Of a DNA stretch of 64,000 nt, positions 16,161 to 25,790 are shown in pieces (position 1 is the first letter of the stretch; every line of letters starts with the position of its first letter). The notes beneath the pieces were generated by a model, which was given only the letters and a program-made list of their open reading frames with translations, had not been told where the DNA came from and searched no databases. The DNA comes from Holtiella tumoricola (GTDB taxonomy: Bacteria; Bacillota; Clostridia; Lachnospirales; Cellulosilyticaceae). Location of the stretch: assembly GCF_027857615.1 (NCBI RefSeq), contig NZ_JAQIFT010000028.1:1-64000 (forward strand), written 5' to 3'. Position numbers and translations under genes: made by a program.

Positions 16161-17782
16161 AAAGATTACTAAGAGTAACACCTTATTTCATACTTGCGGC
16201 ATTAACAGCAGCGCTATTAGCATTTGCAGATTCCTATAGTTTTGTAAAGATGATGGACCTTATGGATATTGCCTTAAGTGGGGATATGACTAACTTTAGA
16301 AGTGCATCTATTGACTTAATAGTGATGGCAATTGTTTTAGTTCCACTATGTATTTTGGTAGCGATAACAAGAGCCTTATATAAACGTAAAGCTAATTTAA
16401 CTATTAAGCATTACTATGTAAATGGCGTATTTAATAAAAATATTAGTGAGTTTCAAAAAGAAAATAATGCGAAGTATATATCTTGTTTAACGAATGACTT
16501 TAATCTGCTTGAAGTTAACTTAATTGATAGTTTATACGAAATAGGAGCGTGTATAGGAAACTTTGCTGCAGGAATATGGATGATGACTATAGTATCTCCA
16601 TGGGTTATTTTATTAGCTGTAGGTGTAATGATTGTGATGATTATATTCTCAACATTGACTTCTAAGCCAACTGCAAAGCATATGAATGAGAGAAGTACTT
16701 TATTTGAAGGTTATACTTCTTATACAAAGGAAATGTTATCTGCATTTCATATTATTAAGAGTAATAACTTAACAGAACGTGTACAAGAGAACTTTAATGA
16801 TAAGAGTGAACAGGTGCAGCAAAAAGGATATATTGTAGATCGATTCTTATCTTATATTCAAGCATCAGAAAATATTATTATTGGCTTAATGATGTATATG
16901 ATGTTGGCAGCTAGTGGATACATGGCTATACAAGGATTAATTACTGTAGGTGGGGCATTCCTGGTTGTACAAAGTATGCAAAAGGTAATGTGGCCAGTTA
17001 TGAATCTTTCTGAGCAGTTACCAAAAATGTTTACTGTAAAAGATCTTATTAAAAAGATAGAAAAAACCCTTGAAAATGAAGATAACTATGAAGAAACACA
17101 GCCTATGCCAAGTTTTAATGAATCTATTACATTAAAAAATGTGAGTTTTGGATATGCAGATCAAGAAACTGATTTAATTTTAGAAAATATTAATTTAGAA
17201 CTTAAAAAAGGTGGAAAGTATCTTATTGTAGGTCCTAGCGGTGGGGGGAAATCTACTTTACTTAAATTGCTTAGAAAGTACTTTAATCCAACTAATGGGG
17301 AAATCTTAATAGATGGTTATAACTTAAAAGATATTAAGAAAAACGATTTCTTTTCACAAGTAGCCAATGTAGAGCAACAAGTTTTTATATTTGAAGATAC
17401 ATTGAGAAACAACATTACACTCTACAAAGATTATACAGAAGAAGAAATAGAAGAAGCCATTAGAAAATCAGGATTAAGTGATTTCGTAAAAGGGCTATCT
17501 AATGGGTTAGATACAATGATCTATGATAATGGTAAGAATATATCAGGTGGAGAAAGAAGTAGGGTGGTAATTGCGAGAGGATTACTTGCCAAAGCAAGTA
17601 TAATCTTCTTAGATGAAGCTTTTGCAGCATTAGATATGGAAAGAGCTAAAGAAATAGAAAAAAGTATACTTGCATTAGAAGGGGTAACCGTTATTAATGT
17701 AAGCCACGTGCTTTTCAATGAAACAAGAAGTAAATATGATAAAATTCTTAAAGTAAATCATAGACAAGTAGAATACGTATAA
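16154..17782 (+). CDS. ABC exporter half-transporter, permease fused to ATPase (second subunit)
   Basis: 542 residues with the same design as its neighbour: N-terminal membrane domain, Walker A GPSGGGKST near 360, signature ISGGERSR near 462, Walker B IIFLDEA near 485 and H-loop NVSH. Catalytic Walker B glutamates are present in both subunits, so neither site is obviously degenerate. The ATG overlaps the upstream gene by 7 bp, implying coupled translation of a heterodimer. A short direct duplication of AATACGTAT spans the stop codon. A terminator follows. Confidence 0.9.
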   Translation: MLKRLLRVTPYFILAALTAALLAFADSYSFVKMMDLMDIALSGDMTNFRSASIDLIVMAIVLVPLCILVAITRALYKRKANLTIKHYYVNGVFNKNISEFQKENNAKYISCLTNDFNLLEVNLIDSLYEIGACIGNFAAGIWMMTIVSPWVILLAVGVMIVMIIFSTLTSKPTAKHMNERSTLFEGYTSYTKEMLSAFHIIKSNNLTERVQENFNDKSEQVQQKGYIVDRFLSYIQASENIIIGLMMYMMLAASGYMAIQGLITVGGAFLVVQSMQKVMWPVMNLSEQLPKMFTVKDLIKKIEKTLENEDNYEETQPMPSFNESITLKNVSFGYADQETDLILENINLELKKGGKYLIVGPSGGGKSTLLKLLRKYFNPTNGEILIDGYNLKDIKKNDFFSQVANVEQQVFIFEDTLRNNITLYKDYTEEEIEEAIRKSGLSDFVKGLSNGLDTMIYDNGKNISGGERSRVVIARGLLAKASIIFLDEAFAALDMERAKEIEKSILALEGVTVINVSHVLFNETRSKYDKILKVNHRQVEYV

Positions 17783-17795
17783 TACGTATAATAAG

Positions 17796-17830
17796 AAAAA
17801 GGGAGATATTGTAAAATATTTCCCTTTTTT
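17796..17830 (+). terminator. Terminator of the ABC exporter operon
   Basis: Stem AAAAAGGGAGATATT / AATATTTCCCTTTTT (one G-T pair) with a 4-nt loop and a T run. Confidence 0.8.
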
Positions 17831-17950
17831 ATATAGGTTAAAAAAGATGATTGACGGGTGAATTTGAGAGGAATAAAATGAGGGAGATAAATAAAAATAA
17901 AAAAATCAAAATATTTGTATAGGCAAAATTAATGGGATGGGAGTGTAGTT

Positions 17951-18538
17951 ATGCCTAAAGTATATTCACCGCAAAAAAGAGAAGAAATTAGAGAACGACT
18001 TATGCAAGAGGCTTTAATATTAATCAAGCAGCATGGCATGCAAAGAATGAGTATAGAAGCTCTTACAAGTAGAGTGGGGATTGCCAAGGGGACATTTTAT
18101 AGTTTCTATAAATCTAAAGAAAGTCTAATATACCATATTGTAAAATGTTATCATGACAAAATTAATATGCGTATTAAGCTGGTTAGAGAAGAAAAAGGTT
18201 ACTTAGATAGAGATGATATAAGAAATTATTATTATAGTATGATGTTTGTAGATGATGATAACATTTATAATTATTTAAGGCAGGATGACTTTGTAAGTTT
18301 ATCAATAAACTTACCTGAAGAATATAGAACGAGAAGAGATGTCATAAGAGAGAGGATACAAGAAAATCTTAAATATATAAAAGGTAAGAAGGAACAGTAT
18401 GATTTGGATGCCGTCATAAATTGGAGCCAAATTATTAATATTACCCTAGGAAATAGAAAGCTTTTAGCAGAAGAAGGGTTAGATAAGATTATTAATCAAC
18501 TAATAGAAAATATGCTTGATGAGCTATTTGAAGTATAA
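17951..18538 (+). CDS. TetR/AcrR-family transcriptional regulator
   Basis: 195 residues. The N-terminal helix-turn-helix (about 10-55) contains the family pattern MSIEALTSRVGIAKGTFYSFYKSKESLIYHIV. The C-terminal part is the variable ligand-binding and dimerisation region. GGGAG precedes the ATG. It follows the ABC exporter operon after a terminator, so it has its own transcript. By position it probably represses the exporter promoter at 14411-14465. No copy of that palindrome lies before its own gene, so autoregulation through it is not indicated. Confidence 0.9.
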   Translation: MPKVYSPQKREEIRERLMQEALILIKQHGMQRMSIEALTSRVGIAKGTFYSFYKSKESLIYHIVKCYHDKINMRIKLVREEKGYLDRDDIRNYYYSMMFVDDDNIYNYLRQDDFVSLSINLPEEYRTRRDVIRERIQENLKYIKGKKEQYDLDAVINWSQIINITLGNRKLLAEEGLDKIINQLIENMLDELFEV

Positions 18539-18681
18539 TGTGGATACTCATTCTTAACATATCCTAATGGTTTTTAAAGAAATCTTAAGAAATTTATACG
18601 TCTTTTAATAAGAAATAGTTCGTATAATGAGTAGGATGAAAAAAGAACCGTTTTGGAATTTGATAGAGAGTGGGTGAGAAA

Positions 18682-20604
18682 ATGCCTAAACTAACTTGGA
18701 TTCAACATAAATTTGAAAGACATTATAAAAAGCATGCGCTTAAAAAAGAGCAGCAATTTTATCAAAATATGCTAAGAGGTAATGACTATAGAGGAACAGA
18801 TGTTATCTTTAATCAAAATACACTAGGATGGCTTATTGTTATTGTAACTGTATTTTTACAGCTGATTTCTTTAGCAACAACTTTTGAAGGGAGTAAAGTA
18901 TACTTTGGAGGTGTCAATTTACCTTTTGGATTAAGTGCACCGCTTCTTTTTGCACTAGCTATTCAGCTAGTAGTATTTTGTATGAGCCATACTATAAGAA
19001 GACATTTTAAAATGTGGTTAGTTTTAATTATGTGTATGTCAACACTTTGCTCAACGTATTTCTCTTATATTGGTATTTATAATCATATCAATTCACCTGT
19101 AGATTACCTAGAAGAGCGTTACAAACAAATTTATGGCAGTATGACAGAAGAATATCAGCTGATTCGTGATCAATCTGAAAATGATATGAAAAGCTATGTG
19201 TTTGATATTTTTAGTGAGGTAGATAAAAGCTATAGTGCATTAACAAAGCAAGTTGTTGAAAATGAGGCACTTAGTAAAAAATTAGATGGTATTAAAATTG
19301 AAACAGGAAAGATTAATGCTCAAACAAATGCATTAAGAAAACCTAATATTAATAATTATGGTGATAACCTAGATCAATATTATGCAGATATGGCAAAGTA
19401 TAATGCTGCTGTAGGTAATATGATTACAGATACAACTAAGCAAGATGCAACGCTTAAAAATGAGTTGTATGAGCAAGAAGTACAAGCTATATTAGGTGGA
19501 CAAACTAAGGATGCTTTTATAGAAGCAAGTATTGAAACAAAGACGACACAAGAACAAATAGGAAAGCTTGTAGTTTCAATGTATAACCTTATACAAGAAC
19601 AGCAAGAGGGGGTTTTAGGAGAAGAAGGAAAAATCTTAAAAGTAGAAGAGCAGATTGCTGCAATTCAAGATTATGTCTTAGACTTTATCTTAACAGGTAA
19701 AGGGAATAGAAATATTTTCTCAACCGTATTAACGAACTTCCATACACAAGTGGTAGCGTTAAAAGGAGAGGGAACCCTACCAAAATTTAAGCAAGATCTC
19801 AATCATTATTTAATCTTAGCAGACAAAGAAGCTTCTATTATGAAACCACTAGAAGAAGTTATGACTAGTGGTGTAACAGAAGAAGATGCGATGCAACTTT
19901 ATACACAAATGCAATCAGAGATTAAAAGTGCTGCTTATATTCTCAATCAAACGAAAGTATTAGAAAATCCTATAGATTTAACTTCACCAAGCTATGTAAT
20001 GCATAACTTATATGTATTACCTATTAAAAATCTTTTAGATCCAGGTGCTCAAAGAGCCATGGCATGGTTTTGTTTAGCATTTGCAGTCCTTATCGATGGA
20101 CTAACATTACTGTTTGCCTTAATGCAAGGTAGAGAAAAGACACCTCTTTTTGCTAAGTCTAACAAAGACATTGTAGGAAAGTCTAAAGAAGCAATAGAAG
20201 AGCTTCTTATTGCAACTTTAATGGCAGGAGATACCGAGAGTAAAGAAGGAGAGCGTCTACAAAACATGCTTATCCAATTAAAGTATTTCCTGGGACAATT
20301 TGAACTTATACCAGAAGGTATTGAAAGTGGTTATTCTATGTGGTGCCCATTAAGTAAATTGGATAAATACAGTGGTTTTGTAGCTATATTGTGTCAGTTT
20401 AATTTAGGAAGTATTTTAACAAGAGAAGAAATGTATAAACATAGAGGATTAGAGAACTTAACAGAAGAACAATACGTCTTAATAAAGACAAAGTTTGTAA
20501 TCTGGGCAAATCAGAAGATGTCAGACCTCGCATTGAAGCTTGAGTATATTCAAAATCTACATGAGCTAGAGCAAGATTATTTATTAGAGGGGGATAGCAT
20601 ATAA
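18682..20604 (+). CDS. Large membrane protein with long coiled-coil extracytoplasmic domain, unknown function
   Basis: 640 residues from the ATG at 18682 (GGTGAG upstream; the GTG at 18670 has no good site). Three membrane helices lie at about 48-68, 83-102 and 111-133. A ~325-residue Gln/Glu/Lys-rich segment, mostly predicted coiled coil, follows. A fourth helix sits near 460-482 and a ~155-residue soluble tail ends the protein. By charge (basic residues before helix 1 and between helices 2 and 3) the coiled-coil part is probably outside the membrane. The next gene overlaps its stop (TAATG), so the pair is translationally coupled. I recognise no family. Confidence 0.75.
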   Translation: MPKLTWIQHKFERHYKKHALKKEQQFYQNMLRGNDYRGTDVIFNQNTLGWLIVIVTVFLQLISLATTFEGSKVYFGGVNLPFGLSAPLLFALAIQLVVFCMSHTIRRHFKMWLVLIMCMSTLCSTYFSYIGIYNHINSPVDYLEERYKQIYGSMTEEYQLIRDQSENDMKSYVFDIFSEVDKSYSALTKQVVENEALSKKLDGIKIETGKINAQTNALRKPNINNYGDNLDQYYADMAKYNAAVGNMITDTTKQDATLKNELYEQEVQAILGGQTKDAFIEASIETKTTQEQIGKLVVSMYNLIQEQQEGVLGEEGKILKVEEQIAAIQDYVLDFILTGKGNRNIFSTVLTNFHTQVVALKGEGTLPKFKQDLNHYLILADKEASIMKPLEEVMTSGVTEEDAMQLYTQMQSEIKSAAYILNQTKVLENPIDLTSPSYVMHNLYVLPIKNLLDPGAQRAMAWFCLAFAVLIDGLTLLFALMQGREKTPLFAKSNKDIVGKSKEAIEELLIATLMAGDTESKEGERLQNMLIQLKYFLGQFELIPEGIESGYSMWCPLSKLDKYSGFVAILCQFNLGSILTREEMYKHRGLENLTEEQYVLIKTKFVIWANQKMSDLALKLEYIQNLHELEQDYLLEGDSI

Positions 20605-21326
20605 TGATTCTTATAGAATTTTTAGTCCTTTGTGTAGGGCTAACGGTGTTTATGATGCAACATACATTAAGAAGACGTATAAGTTTAGTGGGAAGCAAGG
20701 TGGTTTATTGGTGCACAATGCTTTTTGTAAGCTTAATGTTTAATAGTATTTTATATCATGCATATCCTATAAATTATAGATTAGGTAGTTATGCTAACTT
20801 GTCGACACTTTTCTTGTTGATAGGAATTATGTGTGGCTATATTATTATTCAATTACTTTCACCATCTAGGCCTTATAAAAAGATAAAAGATAAAATTTGT
20901 AAAAATAATAAAAAGAAAGTTCTTAAGAAGGCATTACATGATAGTGAGGTAGATACAGAAGAAATGATGATTAATCATTTAGAGGAAATAGAAGAACCGT
21001 CCCTTTCAGGTACATCAGAGAAAAATACTTACCTTAAGGAATTGCATTTTGAAACATTTTTAGAAACAATTTGTTGGCTTGCCATTATGTTTACGATTGC
21101 CTTAGAGCTATTTAATATGTTCATGGGGCAAATATTTAGAATAGAATTTATGGCAAATGAATTAAAAGATATTGTTTGTTTGATGATGATGCTAACCATT
21201 CCAATTATCCTTAGACAAATTATGTATTATCTTTATTCGGTAAGAGGAATTAAAGAAGAGCAAGATTTAAGTGAATTAGAAGTAAGCTTTTATCATAAGT
21301 TAAAAAAAAATCATAATAGATTATAA
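20604..21326 (+). CDS. Membrane protein partner of the preceding coiled-coil protein, unknown function
   Basis: 240 residues. Hydrophobic segments lie at about 3-19, 33-50 and 66-84, then a hydrophilic Lys/Glu-rich loop (about 88-150), then two more at about 154-177 and 191-213. The ATG shares its A with the upstream stop (TAATG), so synthesis is coupled and a complex is likely. No catalytic or binding motif was recognised. It is followed by a bidirectional terminator. Confidence 0.7.
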   Translation: MILIEFLVLCVGLTVFMMQHTLRRRISLVGSKVVYWCTMLFVSLMFNSILYHAYPINYRLGSYANLSTLFLLIGIMCGYIIIQLLSPSRPYKKIKDKICKNNKKKVLKKALHDSEVDTEEMMINHLEEIEEPSLSGTSEKNTYLKELHFETFLETICWLAIMFTIALELFNMFMGQIFRIEFMANELKDIVCLMMMLTIPIILRQIMYYLYSVRGIKEEQDLSELEVSFYHKLKKNHNRL

Positions 21327-21343
21327 ATATTTTAAGTAAGTTT

Positions 21344-21390
21344 AAAGCCTAAGATATAGTAAGGATGCCTCCTCCTATATCTTAGGCTTT
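21344..21390. terminator. Bidirectional terminator between convergent genes
   Basis: A 16-bp perfect stem (21344-21359 with 21375-21390), with A run before and T run after, between the plus-strand membrane module and the minus-strand ROK gene. Confidence 0.85.
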
Positions 21391-21393
21391 TTC

Positions 21394-22230
21394 TTAAAGT
21401 ATAAGACCAGATTTTATGTATTCTAATGCACCTAATGCGACGATACGCTTAAGATCTTTAGGTGTTGTAATAGTACAAGCAGTGTACATATCTTTTAAAG
21501 TATACTGGCTAGCAGTTGATAGAGCGTGTTCTAGGTAGCCTGTGTAAGTAGAGGTGCTACCTCCTATTACGATGGTATCAGGATTGAAGAGATGAATAAT
21601 GTTGGTAAGTGCTAGACCGAAGTAGTGTCCTGCTTTAGCGATGAGTGCAGTAGCAGAAGGGTCATTATTCTCTAGACGAGAGAGTAATGTAGGTGCATCA
21701 CATTGAGCTAATCTTAAAATACCCATGCCTCCAGAGACGTCATCTAAGACAGTTGGACCATCTTCAGTTTGAATGACACAATACCCTAGTTCACCAGCAA
21801 ATCCATGAGCACCAGTTATCATCTTACCCTTAGAATAGACACCAATGGCAAGCCCTGAACCTGCCATAATAACAGCTAAGGTATCACTATCAGGATGATT
21901 GCTAATTTCACATACAGTAGCAGCTTTTACATCGTTGATAAAGCGAATAGGAAAACGACCCTCACTAAAATAATCTACAGTTACGCCTGTAAGGTCACTC
22001 ATATCTGATAACTCTACCATATAATCACCTTTAACTAGACCAGGAATAGCCATACCAATACCTTCAGGGGTAAAAGGAAGTTCTTTTAAGAAGGCTTCAA
22101 GTTCTTCTTTAATACGTTCTTTGGGACAATCTAATCCTGTGAGTGCTCTTTTTTCGATGTAATGATTATCTACTACTGCACAAAAGTACATTTTTGTACA
22201 ACCGATATCAACGCCTACATAATTGCTCAT
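21394..22230 (-). CDS. ROK-family protein, probable sugar kinase
   Basis: 278 residues. The N-terminal phosphate-binding motif is VGVDIGCTKMYF; IGMAIPGLV and FINDVKAATV, with its catalytic-type Asp in NDV, match ROK kinases; VIMAGSGLAIGVY is the second phosphate motif. The HGFAGELGY segment is present, but the usual CxCGxxGC zinc motif is absent. It is monocistronic and leftward, with GGAGAAG upstream. Substrate unknown; it is separate from the NanK-like ROK gene of the sialic acid operon. The missing zinc site may indicate altered specificity. Confidence 0.8.
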   Translation of the reverse strand: MSNYVGVDIGCTKMYFCAVVDNHYIEKRALTGLDCPKERIKEELEAFLKELPFTPEGIGMAIPGLVKGDYMVELSDMSDLTGVTVDYFSEGRFPIRFINDVKAATVCEISNHPDSDTLAVIMAGSGLAIGVYSKGKMITGAHGFAGELGYCVIQTEDGPTVLDDVSGGMGILRLAQCDAPTLLSRLENNDPSATALIAKAGHYFGLALTNIIHLFNPDTIVIGGSTSTYTGYLEHALSTASQYTLKDMYTACTITTPKDLKRIVALGALEYIKSGLIL

Positions 22231-22458
22231 AATACTTCTCCTTTAAACGATGTAATAGTATAAGATTATTATAGGATATAAAAATAAAATAGGAATGGAA
22301 TATCTTATATAATACATGTAAAAATTTAAGCAAAAATAATAGAGGAATATATTTTCTAAAATTTATAAAATTTTATATAAAATATATTGAAAAATATTAG
22401 AGGGTAATATATTATTAAAAATTGTAGTGAAACTGTTGAAGCCTTAGGGGGAAAAGCT

Positions 22459-23418
22459 ATGGTATATGCATTTGCGTTTTTACTATCATTAGCCATTATG
22501 TTGGTAATCACGCCAGAACTTAGAAAGATTGCTTATAAAATTGATTATGTGGAGAAACCAAAACAAGAGAATACGAGAAAAATCCATAAAGAGGCAAAAC
22601 CGTACCTAGCAGCAGTAGGTATTTTTACAGTGTTTTGGATTGTATATTTCTTGTTTAGCAAAGAACTTACTACAAAAACAATATGGATATTTATTAGTAG
22701 TTGTCTGATTTTTTTAGTAGGAATGATAGATGATTGGGTTAAAATTCGCGGAGGGGATCTAAAGGCTTGGCCTAAAATGATGATACAGGTGCTTGCTTGC
22801 ATACTTGTATATGCAGGAGGTGTTCAATTTATAGGTTTTACAAATCCTTTTAATGGGGGATATATTTTGCTACCTACAATGCTACAAGCAATCTTGACAG
22901 TAGTATGGATCTTTGGGGTAACAACGGTTATTAATTTTACGGATGGGATGGATGGATTGGCAGGAGGCGTATCTTGTATTTCAGCCTTTACATTATTTAT
23001 AGTAGCATGCGGTAAGGGTAATGCAAATGCTGCACTTATGGGGATTATACTAGTAGGTGTATGCCTAGGATATGTAAGATACAATAAGTTTCCTGCAAAA
23101 ATTTTAATGGGAGATGCAGGTGCTACGTTTTTAGGCTTTATGCTTGCTATTATCTCATTAGATGGAGCTTTTAAGCAGGCAACAATTATATCTATATTCA
23201 TACCAATATTAGCACTTGGGCTACCTATATTTGATAATTTGTATGTTATGTATATGAGAATGAAACAAGGTAAACCACTTTATGTAGGGGATACAAGTCA
23301 AGTACATTTTAGACTTGTACAAAATGGTTTAACACAAAAGCAGGCAGTCCAGGTTCTATACTTAGTAAGTATGTGCCTTAATTTAAGTGCAATTATACTA
23401 TTTATGTTAAAAATTTAA
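22459..23418 (+). CDS. tagO: Undecaprenyl-phosphate N-acetylglucosaminyl-1-phosphate transferase-like (MraY/WecA/TagO family)
   Basis: 319 residues, polytopic. Family motifs: DDW at 91-93 followed by a basic stretch, NFTDGMDGLAGG at 159-170 with the conserved Asp residues, GDAGATFLGF near 219-228, and the cytoplasmic VHFRLVQNGL segment. The enzyme transfers a sugar-1-phosphate from a UDP-sugar to undecaprenyl phosphate at the inner membrane face, starting teichoic acid or other glycan assembly. TagO-type is preferred over MraY because no mur/ddl genes adjoin and the sequence has the WecA-like NxxDGxDGLA form. Monocistronic, with a strong terminator. Confidence 0.85.
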   Translation: MVYAFAFLLSLAIMLVITPELRKIAYKIDYVEKPKQENTRKIHKEAKPYLAAVGIFTVFWIVYFLFSKELTTKTIWIFISSCLIFLVGMIDDWVKIRGGDLKAWPKMMIQVLACILVYAGGVQFIGFTNPFNGGYILLPTMLQAILTVVWIFGVTTVINFTDGMDGLAGGVSCISAFTLFIVACGKGNANAALMGIILVGVCLGYVRYNKFPAKILMGDAGATFLGFMLAIISLDGAFKQATIISIFIPILALGLPIFDNLYVMYMRMKQGKPLYVGDTSQVHFRLVQNGLTQKQAVQVLYLVSMCLNLSAIILFMLKI

Positions 23419-23451
23419 GATATCTAAACTTAATAATAATAAATTAAATAA

Positions 23452-23482
23452 AAAAGGAGGCATGTATAGTGCCTCCTTTTAG
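23452..23482 (+). terminator. Terminator after the tagO-like gene
   Basis: Perfect 11-bp stem AAAAGGAGGCA / TGCCTCCTTTT with a 7-nt loop. Confidence 0.85.
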
Positions 23483-23637
23483 TAGGTGGTACATAAATCA
23501 ATTAATAATAAGTATTAAAAACTGAATTCATTGTTAGAATGTAAAGATTCTGTTGTGTACAATTTACAATTATAATTTTATGTATTTGTGTTTATAATTT
23601 ACATTGTGTTAAAAATATAAAAATTGTAGGAGTAACT

Positions 23638-24609
23638 ATGAAAAAAATATTAAAAAAATTAATAGTAGGAACACTTTTAGGAACAATGCTATTAGGTGTA
23701 GCAGGATGTAGCAGTACACCATTAACAGAAGGGGCTGAAGAAGGGAGCAAGACATCCATTACAAATATTGTTGCTTTTGGAGATAGCTTTTCAGATAATG
23801 GTGGTGCTAATAGAGTATCTACAGCGATTGTAGAAGCTGGCACAGAAGAAAAGGCTTTTATTAAACCAGGTGATCTTTACTGGGAAAATCGTTATTCAAA
23901 TGGAAAAACATTTATTGAAGTGGCATCAGAGTTAGCAGGTTTACCACTTACTAACTATGCTGTAGGTGGTGCAACAAGTGGTTATGAAAATTATTCAGAA
24001 TGGATGGATAGTCAAGGTGGTACAGGTGTCCTAGGACAAATTGAACAGTATGCAGCTTCTTTAAATGGAGAACAAGCAGATGGAACTACACTTTTCTATA
24101 TCTTTGGTGGGCTTAATGACTATTTCAAATTTGTTGATTATAGTTTAGAAGGAACAGTTGAAGGTGTTGGAAATCAAGTTGTGGCTAATATTGAAGCAGC
24201 AGTAAGAAATTTAGCAGAAGTAGGTGCTAAAAACTTCCTTATTCCTTATGCTTTTGATACAGCATATATCCCTTATGAAATTACAGAAGGACGTCAAGAA
24301 TATGCTAAAGATTATGCCAAAACAGTAAATGCACAATTACCAGAACTTGTAGAGGCACTTTCAGCAGAATTAGGCTTAAATATTACAACGTATGATATCA
24401 CAAAAACAATAGAGGATATTGTATCGAATACAGATAAATATGGTATTACAGAGTTCGTTAATGTAGTACAACCAACATGGCCAGAAGTATTACCGGCTGT
24501 TACAGAAAATGTAGAGAGCTATATGTTCTATGATGAATGGCATCCAACAGCAGCTACACACAAAATTATTGGTGAAGCTTTATACCAAGAAATTAAAAAT
24601 ATTCAATAA
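23638..24609 (+). CDS. GDSL/SGNH-family esterase lipoprotein
   Basis: 323 residues. The lipoprotein signal ends in LGVAGC (lipidated Cys24). Block I is FGDSFSDNGG with nucleophile Ser50, the oxyanion GGLND block lies near 158-162, and the catalytic pair DEWH (Asp299, His302) is close to the C-terminus. This is the GDSL lipase/esterase layout seen in thermolabile-hemolysin and lecithinase-like enzymes. It is probably anchored outside the cytoplasmic membrane and acts on esters of lipids or polysaccharides; substrate unknown. GGAG before the ATG; terminator directly after. Confidence 0.9.
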   Translation: MKKILKKLIVGTLLGTMLLGVAGCSSTPLTEGAEEGSKTSITNIVAFGDSFSDNGGANRVSTAIVEAGTEEKAFIKPGDLYWENRYSNGKTFIEVASELAGLPLTNYAVGGATSGYENYSEWMDSQGGTGVLGQIEQYAASLNGEQADGTTLFYIFGGLNDYFKFVDYSLEGTVEGVGNQVVANIEAAVRNLAEVGAKNFLIPYAFDTAYIPYEITEGRQEYAKDYAKTVNAQLPELVEALSAELGLNITTYDITKTIEDIVSNTDKYGITEFVNVVQPTWPEVLPAVTENVESYMFYDEWHPTAATHKIIGEALYQEIKNIQ

Positions 24610-24611
24610 AT

Positions 24612-24648
24612 AAAAAGAGAACATTGCATGAGCAATGTTCTCTTTTTA
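24612..24648. terminator. Bidirectional terminator between GDSL esterase and nanA
   Basis: A 16-bp perfect stem (24612-24627 with 24632-24647) with an ATGA loop, A-run and T-run flanks, between convergent genes. Confidence 0.88.
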
Positions 24649-24667
24649 TTTTAGGCTAATGAATAGA

Positions 24668-25585
24668 TTATACATTTTTCCATTCTTCAATTGTAGCTCT
24701 GATATCATTGAAAAGAGTAATGATGGCTGGATCTTTTTCATCAACTGGTAAGAAAGGAAGTCTAGGGTCACCAATATTGCAACCATCCATTCTAATAATT
24801 GTTTTGCAAGCACCATACATAGATGGGAAACTGCATAAACGGTAGATTAGATGAGTGATTTTGTTTTGAAGCACTTGTGCTTTAGCAATTTCATTACGTC
24901 TAATTAAATCTTCAAGTTTTAAGTAGAGTTCTGGCATAGCACCATATGTACCGCCGATACCTGCATCAGCACCCATAAGACGACCCGCTAAGTATTGTTC
25001 ATCAGGGCCATTAAAAACGATAAAGTCTTTTCCGCCGGCTTCTTTGAAGCGAAGGATATCATGACAAGGTTCAGATGAATTTTTAACCCCAGCAACACGT
25101 TCGTTTTCTAACATTCTATTGAAAAGTGTCATAGAGAGATTGAAACCTGTAAGTTGAGGGATGTTATAGATAAAGAAAGGAAGGTCAGCAGCTTCTGTAA
25201 TTGTTGTCCAATGACGATATACGCTTTCTTCACTTGGTCTATAGTAAACGCAAGGTACAGCTGATGTTGCAGCAGCACCGGCACTTTCAGCATGTTTAGC
25301 AAGCTCAGCAGCGTGTCTGCTAGATGGTGTGCCTACATGTACGATAATGTTCATTTCATTTCCAGCTTCTTCGGTAACAGCTTCAACAACTTGTTTACGT
25401 TCATTATCATCAAGTAAGAAGCCTTCTCCAGTACTTCCACAAACATAAAGACTCTTAACACCTTTATTAATATAGTAGCGAGTGAGTGCTTTAGCCGCTT
25501 TTAAATCAATATCACCACAAGCATTAAATGGTGTATTAAGTGCAACTGTGACATTTCTAAAGCGTGAAGTTTCGTATTTGGACAT
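24668..25585 (-). CDS. nanA: N-acetylneuraminate lyase
   Basis: 305 residues, the usual NanA size, in the DHDPS/NAL aldolase family. It splits sialic acid into pyruvate and N-acetylmannosamine. The carboxylate-binding motif GSTGEG is at 50-55, Tyr140 is in FFIYNIP, and the Schiff-base Lys168 is in GVKNSS. The start is the ATG at 25585, which has AGGAGGG 6-7 bp upstream; the frame extends further upstream but through the promoter. It is transcribed divergently from nanE and the rest of the sialic acid genes. Context separates it from dihydrodipicolinate synthase. Confidence 0.93.
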   Translation of the reverse strand: MSKYETSRFRNVTVALNTPFNACGDIDLKAAKALTRYYINKGVKSLYVCGSTGEGFLLDDNERKQVVEAVTEEAGNEMNIIVHVGTPSSRHAAELAKHAESAGAAATSAVPCVYYRPSEESVYRHWTTITEAADLPFFIYNIPQLTGFNLSMTLFNRMLENERVAGVKNSSEPCHDILRFKEAGGKDFIVFNGPDEQYLAGRLMGADAGIGGTYGAMPELYLKLEDLIRRNEIAKAQVLQNKITHLIYRLCSFPSMYGACKTIIRMDGCNIGDPRLPFLPVDEKDPAIITLFNDIRATIEEWKNV

Positions 25586-25634
25586 GTTAAACCCTCCTAG
25601 GATATTTATATGAATAATTAAATAACTTTTTACT

Positions 25635-25663
25635 ATAGTATCATTCTTAAAAAAGGAAATCAA
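25635..25663 (-). promoter_or_regulatory. Promoter of nanA
   Basis: Read on the minus strand: TTGATT (25663-25658), a 17-bp spacer and TACTAT (25640-25635), about 50 bp before the nanA start. Confidence 0.7.
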
Positions 25664-25790
25664 TAAAAAAAGAAAATTTTGTTCATTTTTTTGAGAAAAT
25701 AAGAATAAAAAAAATATCATCCATTATATATGTAATATAAACAAATTTAAAATGGAAAAGACAAGTTATTAATAAAAAGTGCTTAATTTA

